From Acidobacteriota bacterium (lineage in GTDB: Bacteria > Acidobacteriota > Thermoanaerobaculia > Thermoanaerobaculales > Thermoanaerobaculaceae), in the NCBI GenBank assembly GCA_003158745.1, contig PMLC01000009.1:1-45859 (forward strand): a DNA stretch of 45,859 bases. The letters run 5' to 3'. The notes below the pieces were generated by a model. That model saw only the letters and a program-made list of their open reading frames with translations, was not told the DNA's origin and did no database searches. The position numbers and the translations under genes are program-made. Shown in pieces: positions 24,578 through 33,760 of the stretch; the first letter of the stretch is position 1, and the number at the start of each line of letters is the position of its first letter.

Positions 24578-25207
24578 GTGCCCCCGACGCCGCGTACGTA
24601 CCTCACGGACCTTGCGGGCGCAATCCCGGCCGGGCAGGCTTCTGGAATCGACGACCACTTGGAGGCGATCGAGCAGCGTACCGGACACCAAGTGCTCGCC
24701 GTTTTCTTCACGTCGCTCGAGGGTGAGCCGCTGGAGGACTTCACCATGCGGTGCGCCGAAGCCTGGAAGGTCGGTCGCAAAGGGATCGACGACGGCATCA
24801 TCTTCTTCGCTTTCGTACGAGACCACAAGATGCGCCTCGAGGTCGGGTACGGCCTGGAGGAGAAGGTCCCAGACGCGGTCGCCAGGAGGCTGCTCGACGA
24901 GACCGTGAAGCCCGAGTTTGCTCGCGGGGACTATGCCGCGGGCGTCGTGGCGCTCGCGGGAGGGCTCGAGAGCGTCTTCCGGGGCGACCCGCTGCCGCAG
25001 GCCGCGCGCCGGACCCGGTCGAACCCGCCGTCGGTCGGATTGATCGTCCTCATCATCGCGGTACTGCTGCTACGGGTGTTGCTTGGAGGCGGCCGGCGGT
25101 ATTGGGGAGGCGGGTTCGGCGGGTTCTCAGGAGGGGGGTTCTCAGGCGGGGGCTTCTCGGCCGGAGGCGGCTCGTTCGGCGGGGGAGGGGCGTCCGGTTC
25201 GTGGTGA
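24578..25207 (+). CDS. TPM domain (YgcG-like) membrane protein
   Basis: A TPM-domain protein (209 aa from GTG 24578) found with LemA: TPM domain (~1-125, YLTDLAGAIPAGQASGIDDHL, DDGIIFFAFVRDHKMRLEVGYGLEE), one TM segment (VGLIVLIIAVLLLRVLLGG), then a glycine/serine-rich tail. A signal-peptide-like stretch (LRTTAGAIITALAAAVSCAL) lies immediately upstream in the same frame, yet no ATG, GTG or TTG occurs between the preceding stop (24416-24418) and 24578. The true start is probably the CTG at 24473, overlapping the lemA stop, or 24515. Coordinates give only the canonical-start minimum. Confidence 0.8.
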   Translation: MPPTPRTYLTDLAGAIPAGQASGIDDHLEAIEQRTGHQVLAVFFTSLEGEPLEDFTMRCAEAWKVGRKGIDDGIIFFAFVRDHKMRLEVGYGLEEKVPDAVARRLLDETVKPEFARGDYAAGVVALAGGLESVFRGDPLPQAARRTRSNPPSVGLIVLIIAVLLLRVLLGGGRRYWGGGFGGFSGGGFSGGGFSAGGGSFGGGGASGSW

Positions 25208-25282
25208 GAGTACGGACACCGGGGCCAGGGCACCGGGAAGAAGAAGGCAAGAGTTACGTTGCGCTGCCGTGCCGGAGGGAAT

Positions 25283-26605
25283 GTGGAAGCTGACCTGATC
25301 ATCACGGGTGGGACGGTGTTGCCGATGACACCAGGTGCCGCGCCGATCCCCGATGGGGCGGTCGCTGTGCGCTCCGGGTCGATCGTCGCGGTGGGGCCTG
25401 CGGCCGAGATCGCGTCCGGCCAGCGGGATGCCGAGGTGCTCGATGCGGACGGCGGTCTGATTCTCCCCGGGTTCGTCAACACCCACACTCATCTCGCGAT
25501 GACGCTGATCCGCGGCGTGGCCGAAGACCTGCCTCTCAAGGAATGGTTGGAAGATCACATCTGGCCGACCGAGCGGGCACTGATGAACGCCGACACGGTG
25601 GCGCTCGGCACCCGGCTGGCTGCGGCGGAGTCGCTGCAGGCCGGGGTAACGTGCGTGTGCGACATGTACTTCCACGCTCAGCGGGTGATCGACGAGGTCG
25701 TCAAGGCCGGCCTACGCGCGATCGTTCCGGAATCGCTGATCGACCTTCCGACACCCTCGTGCCCGACCCCGGAGGCGGCCCTCGCGTGCCAGCGCGACCT
25801 GCTGGAACGCTACGTGAATCACCCCCTGGTGGTTCCAGCCGTGGCGCCCCACTCCCCCTATATGGTGTCCGCCGCGAATCTGGTCAAGGAGGCCGAACTC
25901 GCCGAAGAGTTCGGGGCCCCGCTCATCATTCATCTCGCCGAGACGCGCTGGGAGGTGGAGAAAATCACCGCCGAGAAGGGCGTCTCCCCGGTCGCGTACC
26001 TGGCGGACCTGGGGATCCTCTCCGAGCGCACCATCGCCGCACACTGCGTGCACGTCTCGGAGGCCGATCTCGACCTCCTCGGCGAGTTCGAGGTCGGGAT
26101 CGCGAGCAACCCGGTTTCCAACCTCAAGCTCGCGAGCGGCCTGGCGCCGCTGCCGCAGATGCTGGCCCGCGGTCTCAAGGTCGCGTTCGGCACCGATGGC
26201 GCGGCATCGAACAACACGCTCGACCTGTTGCGCGATGCGCAGCTCGCTTCGCTGATCTACAAGGGGATCACCGGCGACCCTACCTGCATCCCTGCACGGA
26301 CGGTGGTCGAGATGCTGACGATCGGGGGAGCGAGGGTGCTCGGCCTCGCCGAGAAGATCGGCACCCTCGAGCCAGGGAAGCGCGCCGACATAATCTGCGT
26401 TGCGCTCGACCGGCCCAGGGCCGTTCCGGCGTATGACCCCTTCTCGCACCTCGTCTACGCGGCTCGGTCTGCGGACGTGACCCACGTCGTCGTGGACGGC
26501 CGCATCGTCGTCCGAGGCCGCGAGCTCCAGACCGTCGACGTTCCGGCCCTCCTGGTCGACGTCCGCACGGCGACCGAGACGCTCAGGCAGAGAATCCAGC
26601 AATAG
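25283..26605 (+). CDS. mtaD: Amidohydrolase, 5-methylthioadenosine/S-adenosylhomocysteine deaminase type
   Basis: A 440-aa metal-dependent deaminase likely acting on adenosine-type substrates (MTA, SAH or 5'-deoxyadenosine). Motifs: FVNTHTHLAM (HxH), LIIHLAETRWE, AAHCVHVSEADLDLL, IASNPVSNLKLASGL and FGTDGAASNNTLDLL (metal Asp), ending with the composite-domain LEPGKRADIICVAL. The exact nucleoside is not certain. GTG 25283 behind GGAGGG is preferred; the ATG two bases earlier is out of frame and soon stops. Confidence 0.88.
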   Translation: MEADLIITGGTVLPMTPGAAPIPDGAVAVRSGSIVAVGPAAEIASGQRDAEVLDADGGLILPGFVNTHTHLAMTLIRGVAEDLPLKEWLEDHIWPTERALMNADTVALGTRLAAAESLQAGVTCVCDMYFHAQRVIDEVVKAGLRAIVPESLIDLPTPSCPTPEAALACQRDLLERYVNHPLVVPAVAPHSPYMVSAANLVKEAELAEEFGAPLIIHLAETRWEVEKITAEKGVSPVAYLADLGILSERTIAAHCVHVSEADLDLLGEFEVGIASNPVSNLKLASGLAPLPQMLARGLKVAFGTDGAASNNTLDLLRDAQLASLIYKGITGDPTCIPARTVVEMLTIGGARVLGLAEKIGTLEPGKRADIICVALDRPRAVPAYDPFSHLVYAARSADVTHVVVDGRIVVRGRELQTVDVPALLVDVRTATETLRQRIQQ

Positions 26606-26732
26606 CCCGTAAGGCGTGTAGCGTCGCCCACCGGGAAGCACGTCGACAGCCGGCTTGCGGGCGCGCCGACGGTGTCAACGTTTCCTGAGGCGAGATCTCG
26701 TGGGGATCAACGTAAAGGAGCCGGGATGGCGC

Positions 26733-27233
26733 CTACTCGTCGTCCTTGCCGCCGTGGCCTTCCAGCACCTTCCGCACGTGGTCGGCGGAGATCCGGATCT
26801 TGACGCGCCCGTCTCCGTTCGGCGCGCGGGCAACCGGTTGCTCCGGGGCGCGCGCGGATTCCGTCGCCGAGACCGGCTCGGGGATGTGCTTGGGCGAGGC
26901 CTTCTCGAGGACGGTCGAGACGAGCTGCAACAGCGCCTCTGGCGGTGTTGCCTCGAACTCGAGGCCGGCCCGGTAGAGGAGCACCCTCTGGTCGCGCTCG
27001 TCGAGGCCAAACCCCCACGCGCGGCACCGCCGCACCAACCCCCGAACCACCACCTCGCCTCCATCGAGCTGGATGCGTAGGTCGCAAGGCACCTGCGGCC
27101 GGAGAATGGCCGCCAGCTCGATCTGGACCCCACGCTCCGACAGATCCACGATCCGCGCGGGCAGGAACGCCTTGACCCGCGCCGAGAGCGGCCTCTTCGG
27201 CTCACCTCTGGGGACAGCTCTCCTCTCCGTCAT
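26733..27233 (-). CDS. PilZ domain protein (probable c-di-GMP receptor)
   Basis: A 166-aa soluble protein with a PilZ domain in the first ~115 residues: an N-terminal arginine cluster (RRAVPR), the IVDLSERGVQIEL motif, and FGLDERDQRVLLYRAGLEF. A basic C-terminal segment (NGDGRVKIRISADHVRKVLEG) follows a proline/alanine linker. The RxxxR and DxSxxG pair bind c-di-GMP in the family; the first arginines lie unusually far from DLSERG here. ATG 27233 with GGGAG; the long upstream frame is shadow. The gap 26606-26732 holds nothing I can identify. Confidence 0.8.
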   Translation of the reverse strand: MTERRAVPRGEPKRPLSARVKAFLPARIVDLSERGVQIELAAILRPQVPCDLRIQLDGGEVVVRGLVRRCRAWGFGLDERDQRVLLYRAGLEFEATPPEALLQLVSTVLEKASPKHIPEPVSATESARAPEQPVARAPNGDGRVKIRISADHVRKVLEGHGGKDDE

Positions 27234-27266
27234 CACGCTCCCACTCTTGCGAACGCTTGCAACACA

Positions 27267-27295
27267 AATATAGAGGGTCTGCGCCCTTTTGACCA
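27267..27295 (-). promoter_or_regulatory. Candidate sigma-70 promoter for the PilZ gene
   Basis: Minus-strand TGGTCA (27295-27290) and TATATT (27272-27267) are 17 bp apart (4/6 and 5/6 to consensus). Transcription would start about 25-30 nt before the PilZ ATG. The site lies in the 204-bp divergent gap shared with the superoxide dismutase gene. Confidence 0.4.
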
Positions 27296-27437
27296 GAAGG
27301 CCCAAGAAAAAGCACCCAAAGAAGGAGGCCACCCCGGGAATGTCCGGCGGGCGCACGGTTGTTCTCCCGAATGACGCATGAGACGGAGACTGCGTCTGAA
27401 AAGACGATAGTGGTCTCCCTCCAAGGAGGCTGTCAAA

Positions 27438-28052
27438 ATGGCGAAAGCTGTCCTTCCCCCGTTGCCTTACGGCTACAACGCTCTCGAGCCGTGGATCGAC
27501 GAGCAGACGATGCACCTCCACCACGACAAGCACCATCAGGCCTACCTCGACAACCTGCTCAAGGCGATCACCGGCACGGAGTTCGAGAACGTAGACCCAG
27601 CAAAACTCCTGTCCGACCTCGTGAAGATCCCCGAGAAGATCCGCGGCATCGTACGCAACCACGGCGGCGGTTTCGTAAACCACAGCCTGTTCTGGGAGGT
27701 CATGGCGCCCAAGGCGGGCGGGACTCCGACCGGCGACCTGGCAAAGGCGCTCGACAAGGCGTTCGGCGGCTTCGAAGCGTTCAAGGAGAAGTTCGCGGCC
27801 GCGGCGGCAGGCCAGTTCGGGAGCGGCTGGGCATGGCTGGTCGTGAAGCACGACGGCTCGCTTGCGCTGTACAACCTGCCCAACCAGGACAGCCCGCTCT
27901 CCTCCGGAGACCATCCGGTGCTCGGCCTGGACGTGTGGGAGCACGCCTACTACCTCAAGTACCAGAACCGCCGCGCCGAGTACATCGCGAACTGGTGGAA
28001 CGTCATCAACTGGGACAAGGTGGCAGAACTCTACAAAGCCGCGCGAAAATAG
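27438..28052 (+). CDS. sodA: Superoxide dismutase, Mn/Fe family
   Basis: A 204-aa cytosolic dismutase converting superoxide to O2 and H2O2. Metal ligands: His in [11 protein letters not shown], His in NHSLFW, Asp and His in [20 protein letters not shown] and NQDSPL (the Gln in the Mn-type position) point to Mn preference, though some members use either metal. Strong AAGGAGG at ~27422. The stop codon TAG runs straight into an interspersed hairpin element. Confidence 0.95.
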   Translation: MAKAVLPPLPYGYNALEPWIDEQTMHLHHDKHHQAYLDNLLKAITGTEFENVDPAKLLSDLVKIPEKIRGIVRNHGGGFVNHSLFWEVMAPKAGGTPTGDLAKALDKAFGGFEAFKEKFAAAAAGQFGSGWAWLVVKHDGSLALYNLPNQDSPLSSGDHPVLGLDVWEHAYYLKYQNRRAEYIANWWNVINWDKVAELYKAARK

Positions 28053-28199
28053 CTGACAGCTCTCCCCCATCCACCCACCCAGTCGACAGTTGACAGTTCC
28101 CCCGCCCACCCCAAGTGCCGCTTGGGGTGGGCGCTAGCTGTCGGCTGTCGGCTAGGAGTTGCAGGTCCTTGCCTGTCAACTGTGAACTGTCGACTGTTT
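28053..28199. repeat. Interspersed hairpin element, copy 2
   Basis: Fills the whole gap between the convergent sodA and UDP-glucose dehydrogenase genes. The core ACAGCTCTCCCCC is at 28056-28068. AGTCGACAGT and TGACAGTTCCCCC follow, then a strong central hairpin (28104-28132), then repeated CTGTCGG and CTGTCAACTGTGAACTGTCG units. Both ends lie within about 4 bp of a stop codon. Confidence 0.85.
28104..28132. terminator. Perfect 12-bp hairpin between convergent genes
   Basis: GCCCACCCCAAG (28104-28115) and CTTGGGGTGGGC (28121-28132) are exact complements around TGCCG. It is centred in the interspersed element and equally placed for both flanking convergent genes, so a bidirectional stop or RNA-protecting structure is likely. 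No U-tract follows. Confidence 0.6.
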
Positions 28200-28201
28200 T
28201 C

Positions 28202-29527
28202 TCAGGGGCGCGGCAGGTCCTTCGCGGTGCGCCCGACGCAGTCGTACTCGAAGCCCATCGCCCGCATCTTTTCGGGCTCATACACGTTGCGCAGATCGAC
28301 GACGCGCGCGGTGCGGAGGGTTTGCTTCAGGCGCTCGAGGTCGAGCGAGCGGAACTGGTTCCACTCGGTGAGGACGACGAGGCAGTCCGCACCGACCGCA
28401 GCCTCGAACTCGTCGGCGCAATAGACCACGCCGGCAGGCAGCACCTCGCGAGCGGTCTCGGTGGCCGCCGGGTCGAAGACACGGATGGATGCTCCGTCGG
28501 CCGCGAGAGCGTGCAGGATCGGGATCGCCGCGGCCTCCCGCATGTCGTCGGTCTCCGGCTTGAACGAAACCCCGAGCACGCCAATCGTCAGGCCCGCAAC
28601 CGAGCCGCCACACATCGTCTTGACCTTGTCCGCCATTCGCAGCTTGACCCTCTCGTTCACCGCGACCACGGTGTCCACGATGTCGAAGGGCCGCCCAGCC
28701 TGGCGGGCGATGTCCGAGAGCGCCTTAGTGTCCTTCGGGAAGCAGGAGCCGCCGTAACCCGGTCCAGGATGGAGGAACTTCGGGCCGATACGACGGTCGA
28801 GTCCCATCCCCTTCGCGACGTGGTGGACGTCGGCGCCGAGCAGTTCGCACAGCTCCGCCACCTCGTTTATAAAGGTGATCTTTGTGGCGAGGAAGGCGTT
28901 GGAAGCGTATTTGATGAGTTCCGAGGACTCCACATTGGTGATCACGAAAGGCGTCTCGATCAGGTACAGCGGCGCGTAGATGTCCTTCATGATCGCAATC
29001 GCCTGCGCATCGCGGGCGCCGATCACGACGCGGTCCGGCCGCATGAAGTCGCCGATCGCCGAGCCCTCCCGCAGGAACTCGGGGTTCGAAACCACCGAAA
29101 ACGGCTGCGTGCTGTTCCTCTCCTTGATCACCTTCTCGATCAGCTGCCCGGTTCCAATCGGCACCGTTGACTTGGTCACGACGACCTTGTAGCCGTTCAT
29201 GTGCTCCGCGATCGCTTCGGCGACCTCGACCACGTAGGTCAGGTCCGCCGAGCCGTCCTCCTTGGGCGGAGTTCCAACTGCGATGAAGATCGCGAGCGAC
29301 TTCTCCACCGCCTCTTTCAGCTCGGTGGTGAAGTGCAGGCGGGCTGCCTTCTCGGTCTTGGCAACGAGCGCGTCGAGACCCGGTTCGTAGATCGGGATCT
29401 GGCCCTGCTTGAGCATGTTGATCTTGCGCTCGTCCTTGTCCACGCAGGTCACGTCCATGCCGAAGTCGGCCAGACACGCGCCGGTCACCAGTCCGACGTA
29501 GCCACTCCCCACGACCGCGATGTGCAT
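28202..29527 (-). CDS. ugd: UDP-glucose 6-dehydrogenase
   Basis: A 441-aa NAD-dependent enzyme oxidising UDP-glucose to UDP-glucuronate for surface polysaccharides. N-terminal Rossmann (VVGSGYVGLVTGACLADFG), VGTPPKEDGSADL, TKSTVPIGTG, NPEFLREGSAIGDF, helix SELIKYASNAFLATKI, catalytic cysteine in GYGGSCFPKDTKAL and C-terminal VLGVSFKPETDDMREA are all present. GGGAGG before ATG 29527. The stop is followed within 3 bp by the hairpin element. Confidence 0.95.
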   Translation of the reverse strand: MHIAVVGSGYVGLVTGACLADFGMDVTCVDKDERKINMLKQGQIPIYEPGLDALVAKTEKAARLHFTTELKEAVEKSLAIFIAVGTPPKEDGSADLTYVVEVAEAIAEHMNGYKVVVTKSTVPIGTGQLIEKVIKERNSTQPFSVVSNPEFLREGSAIGDFMRPDRVVIGARDAQAIAIMKDIYAPLYLIETPFVITNVESSELIKYASNAFLATKITFINEVAELCELLGADVHHVAKGMGLDRRIGPKFLHPGPGYGGSCFPKDTKALSDIARQAGRPFDIVDTVVAVNERVKLRMADKVKTMCGGSVAGLTIGVLGVSFKPETDDMREAAAIPILHALAADGASIRVFDPAATETAREVLPAGVVYCADEFEAAVGADCLVVLTEWNQFRSLDLERLKQTLRTARVVDLRNVYEPEKMRAMGFEYDCVGRTAKDLPRP

Positions 29528-30019
29528 GCTCCCTCCCAGTCAATGCGCCTCAGCGCAGTCGCAAAGTCTAGCCGCGTCCGAGCGATACGGCAAGGCGGCG
29601 CCAGAGACAGTTCAGAGTGAAGAGTTGAGAGTGAAGAGTTCAGGACAAGCCAAGCAGAGGGGCATTGGTGCAGAGGAGCTGAGGAGCGCCAACGGTTCAC
29701 GGGTTCGACAGGAAGAGGTGAAAGGCAAAACGTCAAACGAAAGACGAACACTGGAAACGTAAAGGCAGGAAGGTACCAGCTCGCGTCTTCCCTTTGACCT
29801 CTTGCCTTTCCCCTTTCTCCTATCTCTTCTCCCCTCCCTGAACGTGGCTCGCGGCTGGACCAAGGCAGGGCTTCGCAGCGCGGCGGGTGGCCGCGCCGCC
29901 GAGATTGGGCCGGATGCTGGGCGCGCGAGCCCGTCGCGCCGGAGTGTAGCCGGAGGCTACATGAGGACGCGAACGGGCGAGCGCAACGACGCAGACGGTC
30001 CGATATCGGCGGCGCCTTC
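29528..30019. repeat. Gene-free 490-bp cluster of three repeat families plus a REP-like stretch
   Basis: No gene. From left: GAGTGAAGAGTTGAGAG units (29610-29641, same unit as 17931-18045); GCAGAGG/GAGGAGC units (29650-29690, as at 1536-1655); then AAGAGGT/AAAGGCA units (29711-29770) facing a pyrimidine complement (29786-29820). Beyond this is GC-rich sequence with GTAGCC/GGCTAC (29946-29951/29955-29960) that resembles the gap at 2446-2766. No promoter can be picked out. Confidence 0.7.
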
Positions 30020-32197
30020 TCAGGGCCGGAGGTAGCGCTCGAAGTGCTCGGCGACTCGGCGGTACAGGTGCGCGCGGGCGTCCTTGCCCAGGATGGAGTG
30101 GTTCTTGTTGGGATACAACTGGAGGTCGTATGGCTTGCCCGCCCTGTACAGCCTGTCCACGAAGGCGAGGGTGTTGCCCCAGTGCACGTTGTCGTCGCCG
30201 GTCCCGTGGAGAAGCAGCAGAGCGTCCGCGAGCTTGTCGGCCTGGTTTACGGGCGACGAGTCCCGGTACCCGGCCTCGTTGTCCGCTGGCAGCTTCAGGT
30301 AGCGCTCCGTGTAGATCGAGTCGTACCGGCGCCAGTCTGTCACCGGGGCCACCGCTGCGCCGGCCCTGAAAACCCCGGGCGCGTTGGTGAGCGCGTAGCA
30401 GGTCATGAAGCCGCCGTACGACCACCCCCAGATGCCGATCCTCGATGCGTCGACGTACGGCAGCGTCTTCAGGTACCCGACCCCGGCGAGCTGGTCCTCG
30501 AGCTCCACCTTGCCCAGCCGGCCCAGGAGTGCGCGCTCGAAATCCCGGCCGCGCGCGGACGAGCCGCGGTTGTCCACGGAAAACACCAGGAACCCGCGGC
30601 TCGCCAGGTAGTGGTGGAACAACTGCGTCTGCCTCCCCCACCCGTTCCGGACGACCTGGGCGTGCGGCCCACCGTAGACGTACACGACGACGGGGTACTT
30701 CCTCGCCGGATCGAAGCCGGCGGGCTTGAGCAGGGACGCCTGGAGCATGGCTCCGCCGGGCCTCGCAATCGTCAGGAACTCGATCGTCCCGAGCACATAG
30801 TCGCCGAGCGAAGGCGGCTGGACCGGGGCCACTGCGCGCAGCACCCGGCCCTCCCTGTCGAGCACCCGCATCGTCGGGGCGTGCGAAGCGTCCGAGAAGG
30901 TATCGAGGATGAACTTGACTCCCGGGGCGACGTCGACACGGTGGGTACCGGCTTCCCTCGTGAGGCGGGCAAACCCGCTGCCGTCGGGGCGGACCCGGTA
31001 GAGCTGATCTTCCAGCGGCCCGGCTTCGTTGGCGGTGAAGTAGATCCAGCCGCCCGGCTCATCGACCGCGGCGACGGACGCGATCTCCCAAGGCCCGCTC
31101 GTGATTGCGCGCGGCGTGCCGTCGGCCGCGTAGGCGACCAGGTGTCGGAACCCCCCCGCCTCCGAGCTCCAGAGCAGCCGCCCGTCGCGGAAGAAGTGCT
31201 CGTCGTCGTGGAGGTTGATCCACGCCGCGTCCCTCTCAACGAGGAGCGTCACGGCCTTGCCGGTGGCCACGTCCTCGCGCACCAGCTCGAGGCGGGTCTG
31301 CGAACGGTCGAGCAGCTGGTACCACACCGCCGAGCCGTCCGGCGTCCAACCGAGCCGCGGCACGTACTCCGCGTTCCCTCCCGTCCATACGTGATCGCGG
31401 TGCGTAAGGCCGCCCTTGGGTGCCTCCACCTGGATCATCGAGAGCCCGACCACAGGGTTCGGGTCGCCGGGCTGCGGGTAGCGCTGCTCGGTCGTGGTCG
31501 GGTGGTTCTCGAGGCGGTCTACGATCGGGTACGTTGGCACCTTCGTCTCGTCGAGCGAGAGGGTCGCGATCCAGCGCGAGTCGGGCGACCACGCGTACCC
31601 GATCGCCTTCCTCCCGGCCAGCTCCTCCTCGTAGACCCAGTCGAGCTTGCCGTTGAGATGGGCCGAGGAGCCGTCCTCGGTTAGGCGTGCTTCCTTGCCG
31701 CTCGCCAGCTCGATCACCCACAGGTCGTTGTCGCGCACGAACGACACCCAGCGCCCGTTGGGCGAGAACTCGGCGAGCTCCTCCTCGGAGGGAGTGGCGG
31801 TGAGCCGCCGCACCTGGTTGCCCGGGACGGTTACGACGAAGAGATCGCCGCCGCCCGCCAAGAGCAGGGCGTCGGCCTTGGGCGACCACCGGTACCCTGC
31901 GAGCTTCGGCCTGACCGCCTCCTTGCCCTCTCCGACCGCCGGCAGCTCGGCCTCGGCGAGGAGCAGGCGGCGCGCTCCGGACGCCGCATCCTCGAGCCAC
32001 AGCGTGCTCCGCGCGTTCTTCCCCTCCCCGCTCGTTTCGAGGAACGAGAAGCTCGCTCCGTCGGGCAGCCAGGCGACCTCCTTGGGCAGCGTCCCTTCGA
32101 GCGGGGGATCCGCGACGATCCTCTCGATGGTGAGGGGTTGCTGGCCTCCGACGAGCGGGGCCGCGAACAGGATGAGCAGCGAAATCAAACGACGCAT
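30020..32197 (-). CDS. Secreted dipeptidyl-peptidase IV (S9 family)
   Basis: A 725-aa exported serine peptidase cutting X-Pro or similar dipeptides from N-termini. Signal peptide (MRRLISLLILFAAPLVGG); beta-propeller (~25-460) including the DPP-IV double Glu in LDWVYEEELAGRKA that anchors the substrate amino end; alpha/beta-hydrolase domain with the triad in GWSYGG (Ser), GTGDDNVHWGNT (Asp) and NKNHSIL (His). ATG 32197 with GGGAGGT; the longer frame to 32965 is out-of-frame neighbour. Divergent from the GT-C gene. Suits a peptide-degrading heterotroph. Confidence 0.93.
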   Translation of the reverse strand: MRRLISLLILFAAPLVGGQQPLTIERIVADPPLEGTLPKEVAWLPDGASFSFLETSGEGKNARSTLWLEDAASGARRLLLAEAELPAVGEGKEAVRPKLAGYRWSPKADALLLAGGGDLFVVTVPGNQVRRLTATPSEEELAEFSPNGRWVSFVRDNDLWVIELASGKEARLTEDGSSAHLNGKLDWVYEEELAGRKAIGYAWSPDSRWIATLSLDETKVPTYPIVDRLENHPTTTEQRYPQPGDPNPVVGLSMIQVEAPKGGLTHRDHVWTGGNAEYVPRLGWTPDGSAVWYQLLDRSQTRLELVREDVATGKAVTLLVERDAAWINLHDDEHFFRDGRLLWSSEAGGFRHLVAYAADGTPRAITSGPWEIASVAAVDEPGGWIYFTANEAGPLEDQLYRVRPDGSGFARLTREAGTHRVDVAPGVKFILDTFSDASHAPTMRVLDREGRVLRAVAPVQPPSLGDYVLGTIEFLTIARPGGAMLQASLLKPAGFDPARKYPVVVYVYGGPHAQVVRNGWGRQTQLFHHYLASRGFLVFSVDNRGSSARGRDFERALLGRLGKVELEDQLAGVGYLKTLPYVDASRIGIWGWSYGGFMTCYALTNAPGVFRAGAAVAPVTDWRRYDSIYTERYLKLPADNEAGYRDSSPVNQADKLADALLLLHGTGDDNVHWGNTLAFVDRLYRAGKPYDLQLYPNKNHSILGKDARAHLYRRVAEHFERYLRP

Positions 32198-32281
32198 GCG
32201 CACCTCCCGGGCAGGTCGGGCACGACGTGTCATGATACCCGCGCCTTGACGCCGGCCAGGCTCCACGGCGAGACTGCAGGA

Positions 32282-33760
32282 GTGCCACGTGCCCTGACAG
32301 AGCGATCGTGGTGGTTGGCGCTCGCACTGGCCGCGCTGGCTCCCCGGGCAGCCGGCGCGTTCCTTCGGCGTCCGTGGCACGACGAGTACTTCACCGCCTG
32401 GGCTTCGAAGCTCCCTCTCGCCGATCTGGTGGCCGCGCTGCGCCTCGACTCGGGCCCTCCGCTGCCGTACCTTCTTGTGAAGTTGTTCGCCAGTGTCGGA
32501 AGCGACCCGATCGCCGCGGCGCGCGCGATCTCGGTCGCGGCGGGGACCGCGGCGGTGCTCATCGCAGCCCTCGCATCCCGCCGGGCGTTCGGCGATCGAG
32601 CCGGTTGGTGGACCGGTGCGCTGCTTGCGGTCCACCCGCTCGCGGTGGCGTGGTCGTGCGAGGGGCGTGCGTACGCCCTGGTGCTGCTCGCCGCTGCCTG
32701 GGCGTGGGAGAGGATGGAAGCGATGTCCAGTAACGGGCGCGGCGCCGTGGGCCTCGCCTTCGCGGTGGCGCTCGCGTGCTGGAGCCACGGTCTCGGCATG
32801 CTCCTGGCGGCCGTCCTTGCCGCCGCCGCGCTGACCCTCCGGCCGCCCGTTCGCGGGCGAGCGCTCAGCGCCGTCGGCGTAGGCATCGCGAGTCACCTGC
32901 CGTGGCTGCCTATCGCGCTGCACCAGCCACCCGCCGCCGTTGCCTGGATGTCGGTGTCGTGGCAAGCGATGCCGATTCCCGACCGCGTGACCGCCCCGCT
33001 CCGGATGCTCTCGCCGCTCGCGGACTTCGCCACGGCCCTCGATCTGCCCTCGTCGACTGGTGTTCTCGAGGTGGCCGCCGCGATGGCGCTCATCGTCCTC
33101 GTGGTCGCGGGCTGCCTAACGCGGGGCGCCTTCCGGTTCGCGATCGGGTTCATCCTGCCCACGGCTGCGCTCGGCGCTCTCGCCGCCCTGGGCGTTCCAG
33201 CCTTCTACCCCGGCCGGGGCGAGGTCCTTGCGATGGTCCCGCTCCTTGCGCTCGTCGGCGCTGCCGCCGGGTCGAGGCGACCCGCCGCGCTGGCGGGGCT
33301 CGCCCTTGTGTGCGCCGGAGCGGTGACCGTGGCCCGCGCCGAGGCCGCCTGGGCCCACGCGCCGGCCCGCGGCGAGCAGCGGATCGCCGAGACATTGCGG
33401 CAATCGATGCCACACGGCGGTCTCGTGGTGATCTCCGGCTACGGGCGGCTCGGCATCGAGTACCACCTCGGATCGGCTGCGAGCGGGTTCGAGTTGGTCA
33501 ACTACCCAGCCGAAGCTGCCCGTCACCCGGGTTGGTACGACCCGTTCGTAGACCGGCCCGCGTCGGACGAACTCAACCAACTCAGACAGCGCGCGTCTTC
33601 CGTCCGGATTCCGGTTGCCGAGGTTGTGTCGCGAGGACTTCCTACCACGACCGATCTCAGCCGCCTCGCCTCGAGCCTCGGGCTTCGGCCTGCGCTCGAC
33701 GTCGAGGACAGCATCGTGTTCGTCTCTCCCGGTGGCTCCGCTCTGCCTTTGCGCCCTTAG
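32282..33760 (+). CDS. GT-C type integral membrane glycosyltransferase (GT39/ArnT-like)
   Basis: A ~492-aa protein with about ten hydrophobic segments in its first 360 residues and a soluble C-terminal domain. An early LRRPWHDEYFTAW loop after TM1 carries the DE typical of GT-C enzymes that use polyprenyl-phosphate sugars; the donor and acceptor are unknown. GTG 32282 is the best start, but the GGAG lies almost on top of it, so an earlier TTG is possible. Its last 4 bp overlap tail-to-tail with the next membrane protein gene. Confidence 0.65.
   Translation: MPRALTERSWWLALALAALAPRAAGAFLRRPWHDEYFTAWASKLPLADLVAALRLDSGPPLPYLLVKLFASVGSDPIAAARAISVAAGTAAVLIAALASRRAFGDRAGWWTGALLAVHPLAVAWSCEGRAYALVLLAAAWAWERMEAMSSNGRGAVGLAFAVALACWSHGLGMLLAAVLAAAALTLRPPVRGRALSAVGVGIASHLPWLPIALHQPPAAVAWMSVSWQAMPIPDRVTAPLRMLSPLADFATALDLPSSTGVLEVAAAMALIVLVVAGCLTRGAFRFAIGFILPTAALGALAALGVPAFYPGRGEVLAMVPLLALVGAAAGSRRPAALAGLALVCAGAVTVARAEAAWAHAPARGEQRIAETLRQSMPHGGLVVISGYGRLGIEYHLGSAASGFELVNYPAEAARHPGWYDPFVDRPASDELNQLRQRASSVRIPVAEVVSRGLPTTTDLSRLASSLGLRPALDVEDSIVFVSPGGSALPLRP

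Noticed and set aside
27438-28052. Fe-specific superoxide dismutase
   Set aside because: The NQDSPL position carries the Mn-type Gln; Mn or cambialistic use is more likely, though sequence alone cannot settle metal use.
29696-29715. tRNA-like T-loop (GGTTCGA)
   Set aside because: No acceptor or anticodon stems around it; it lies in the repeat cluster.
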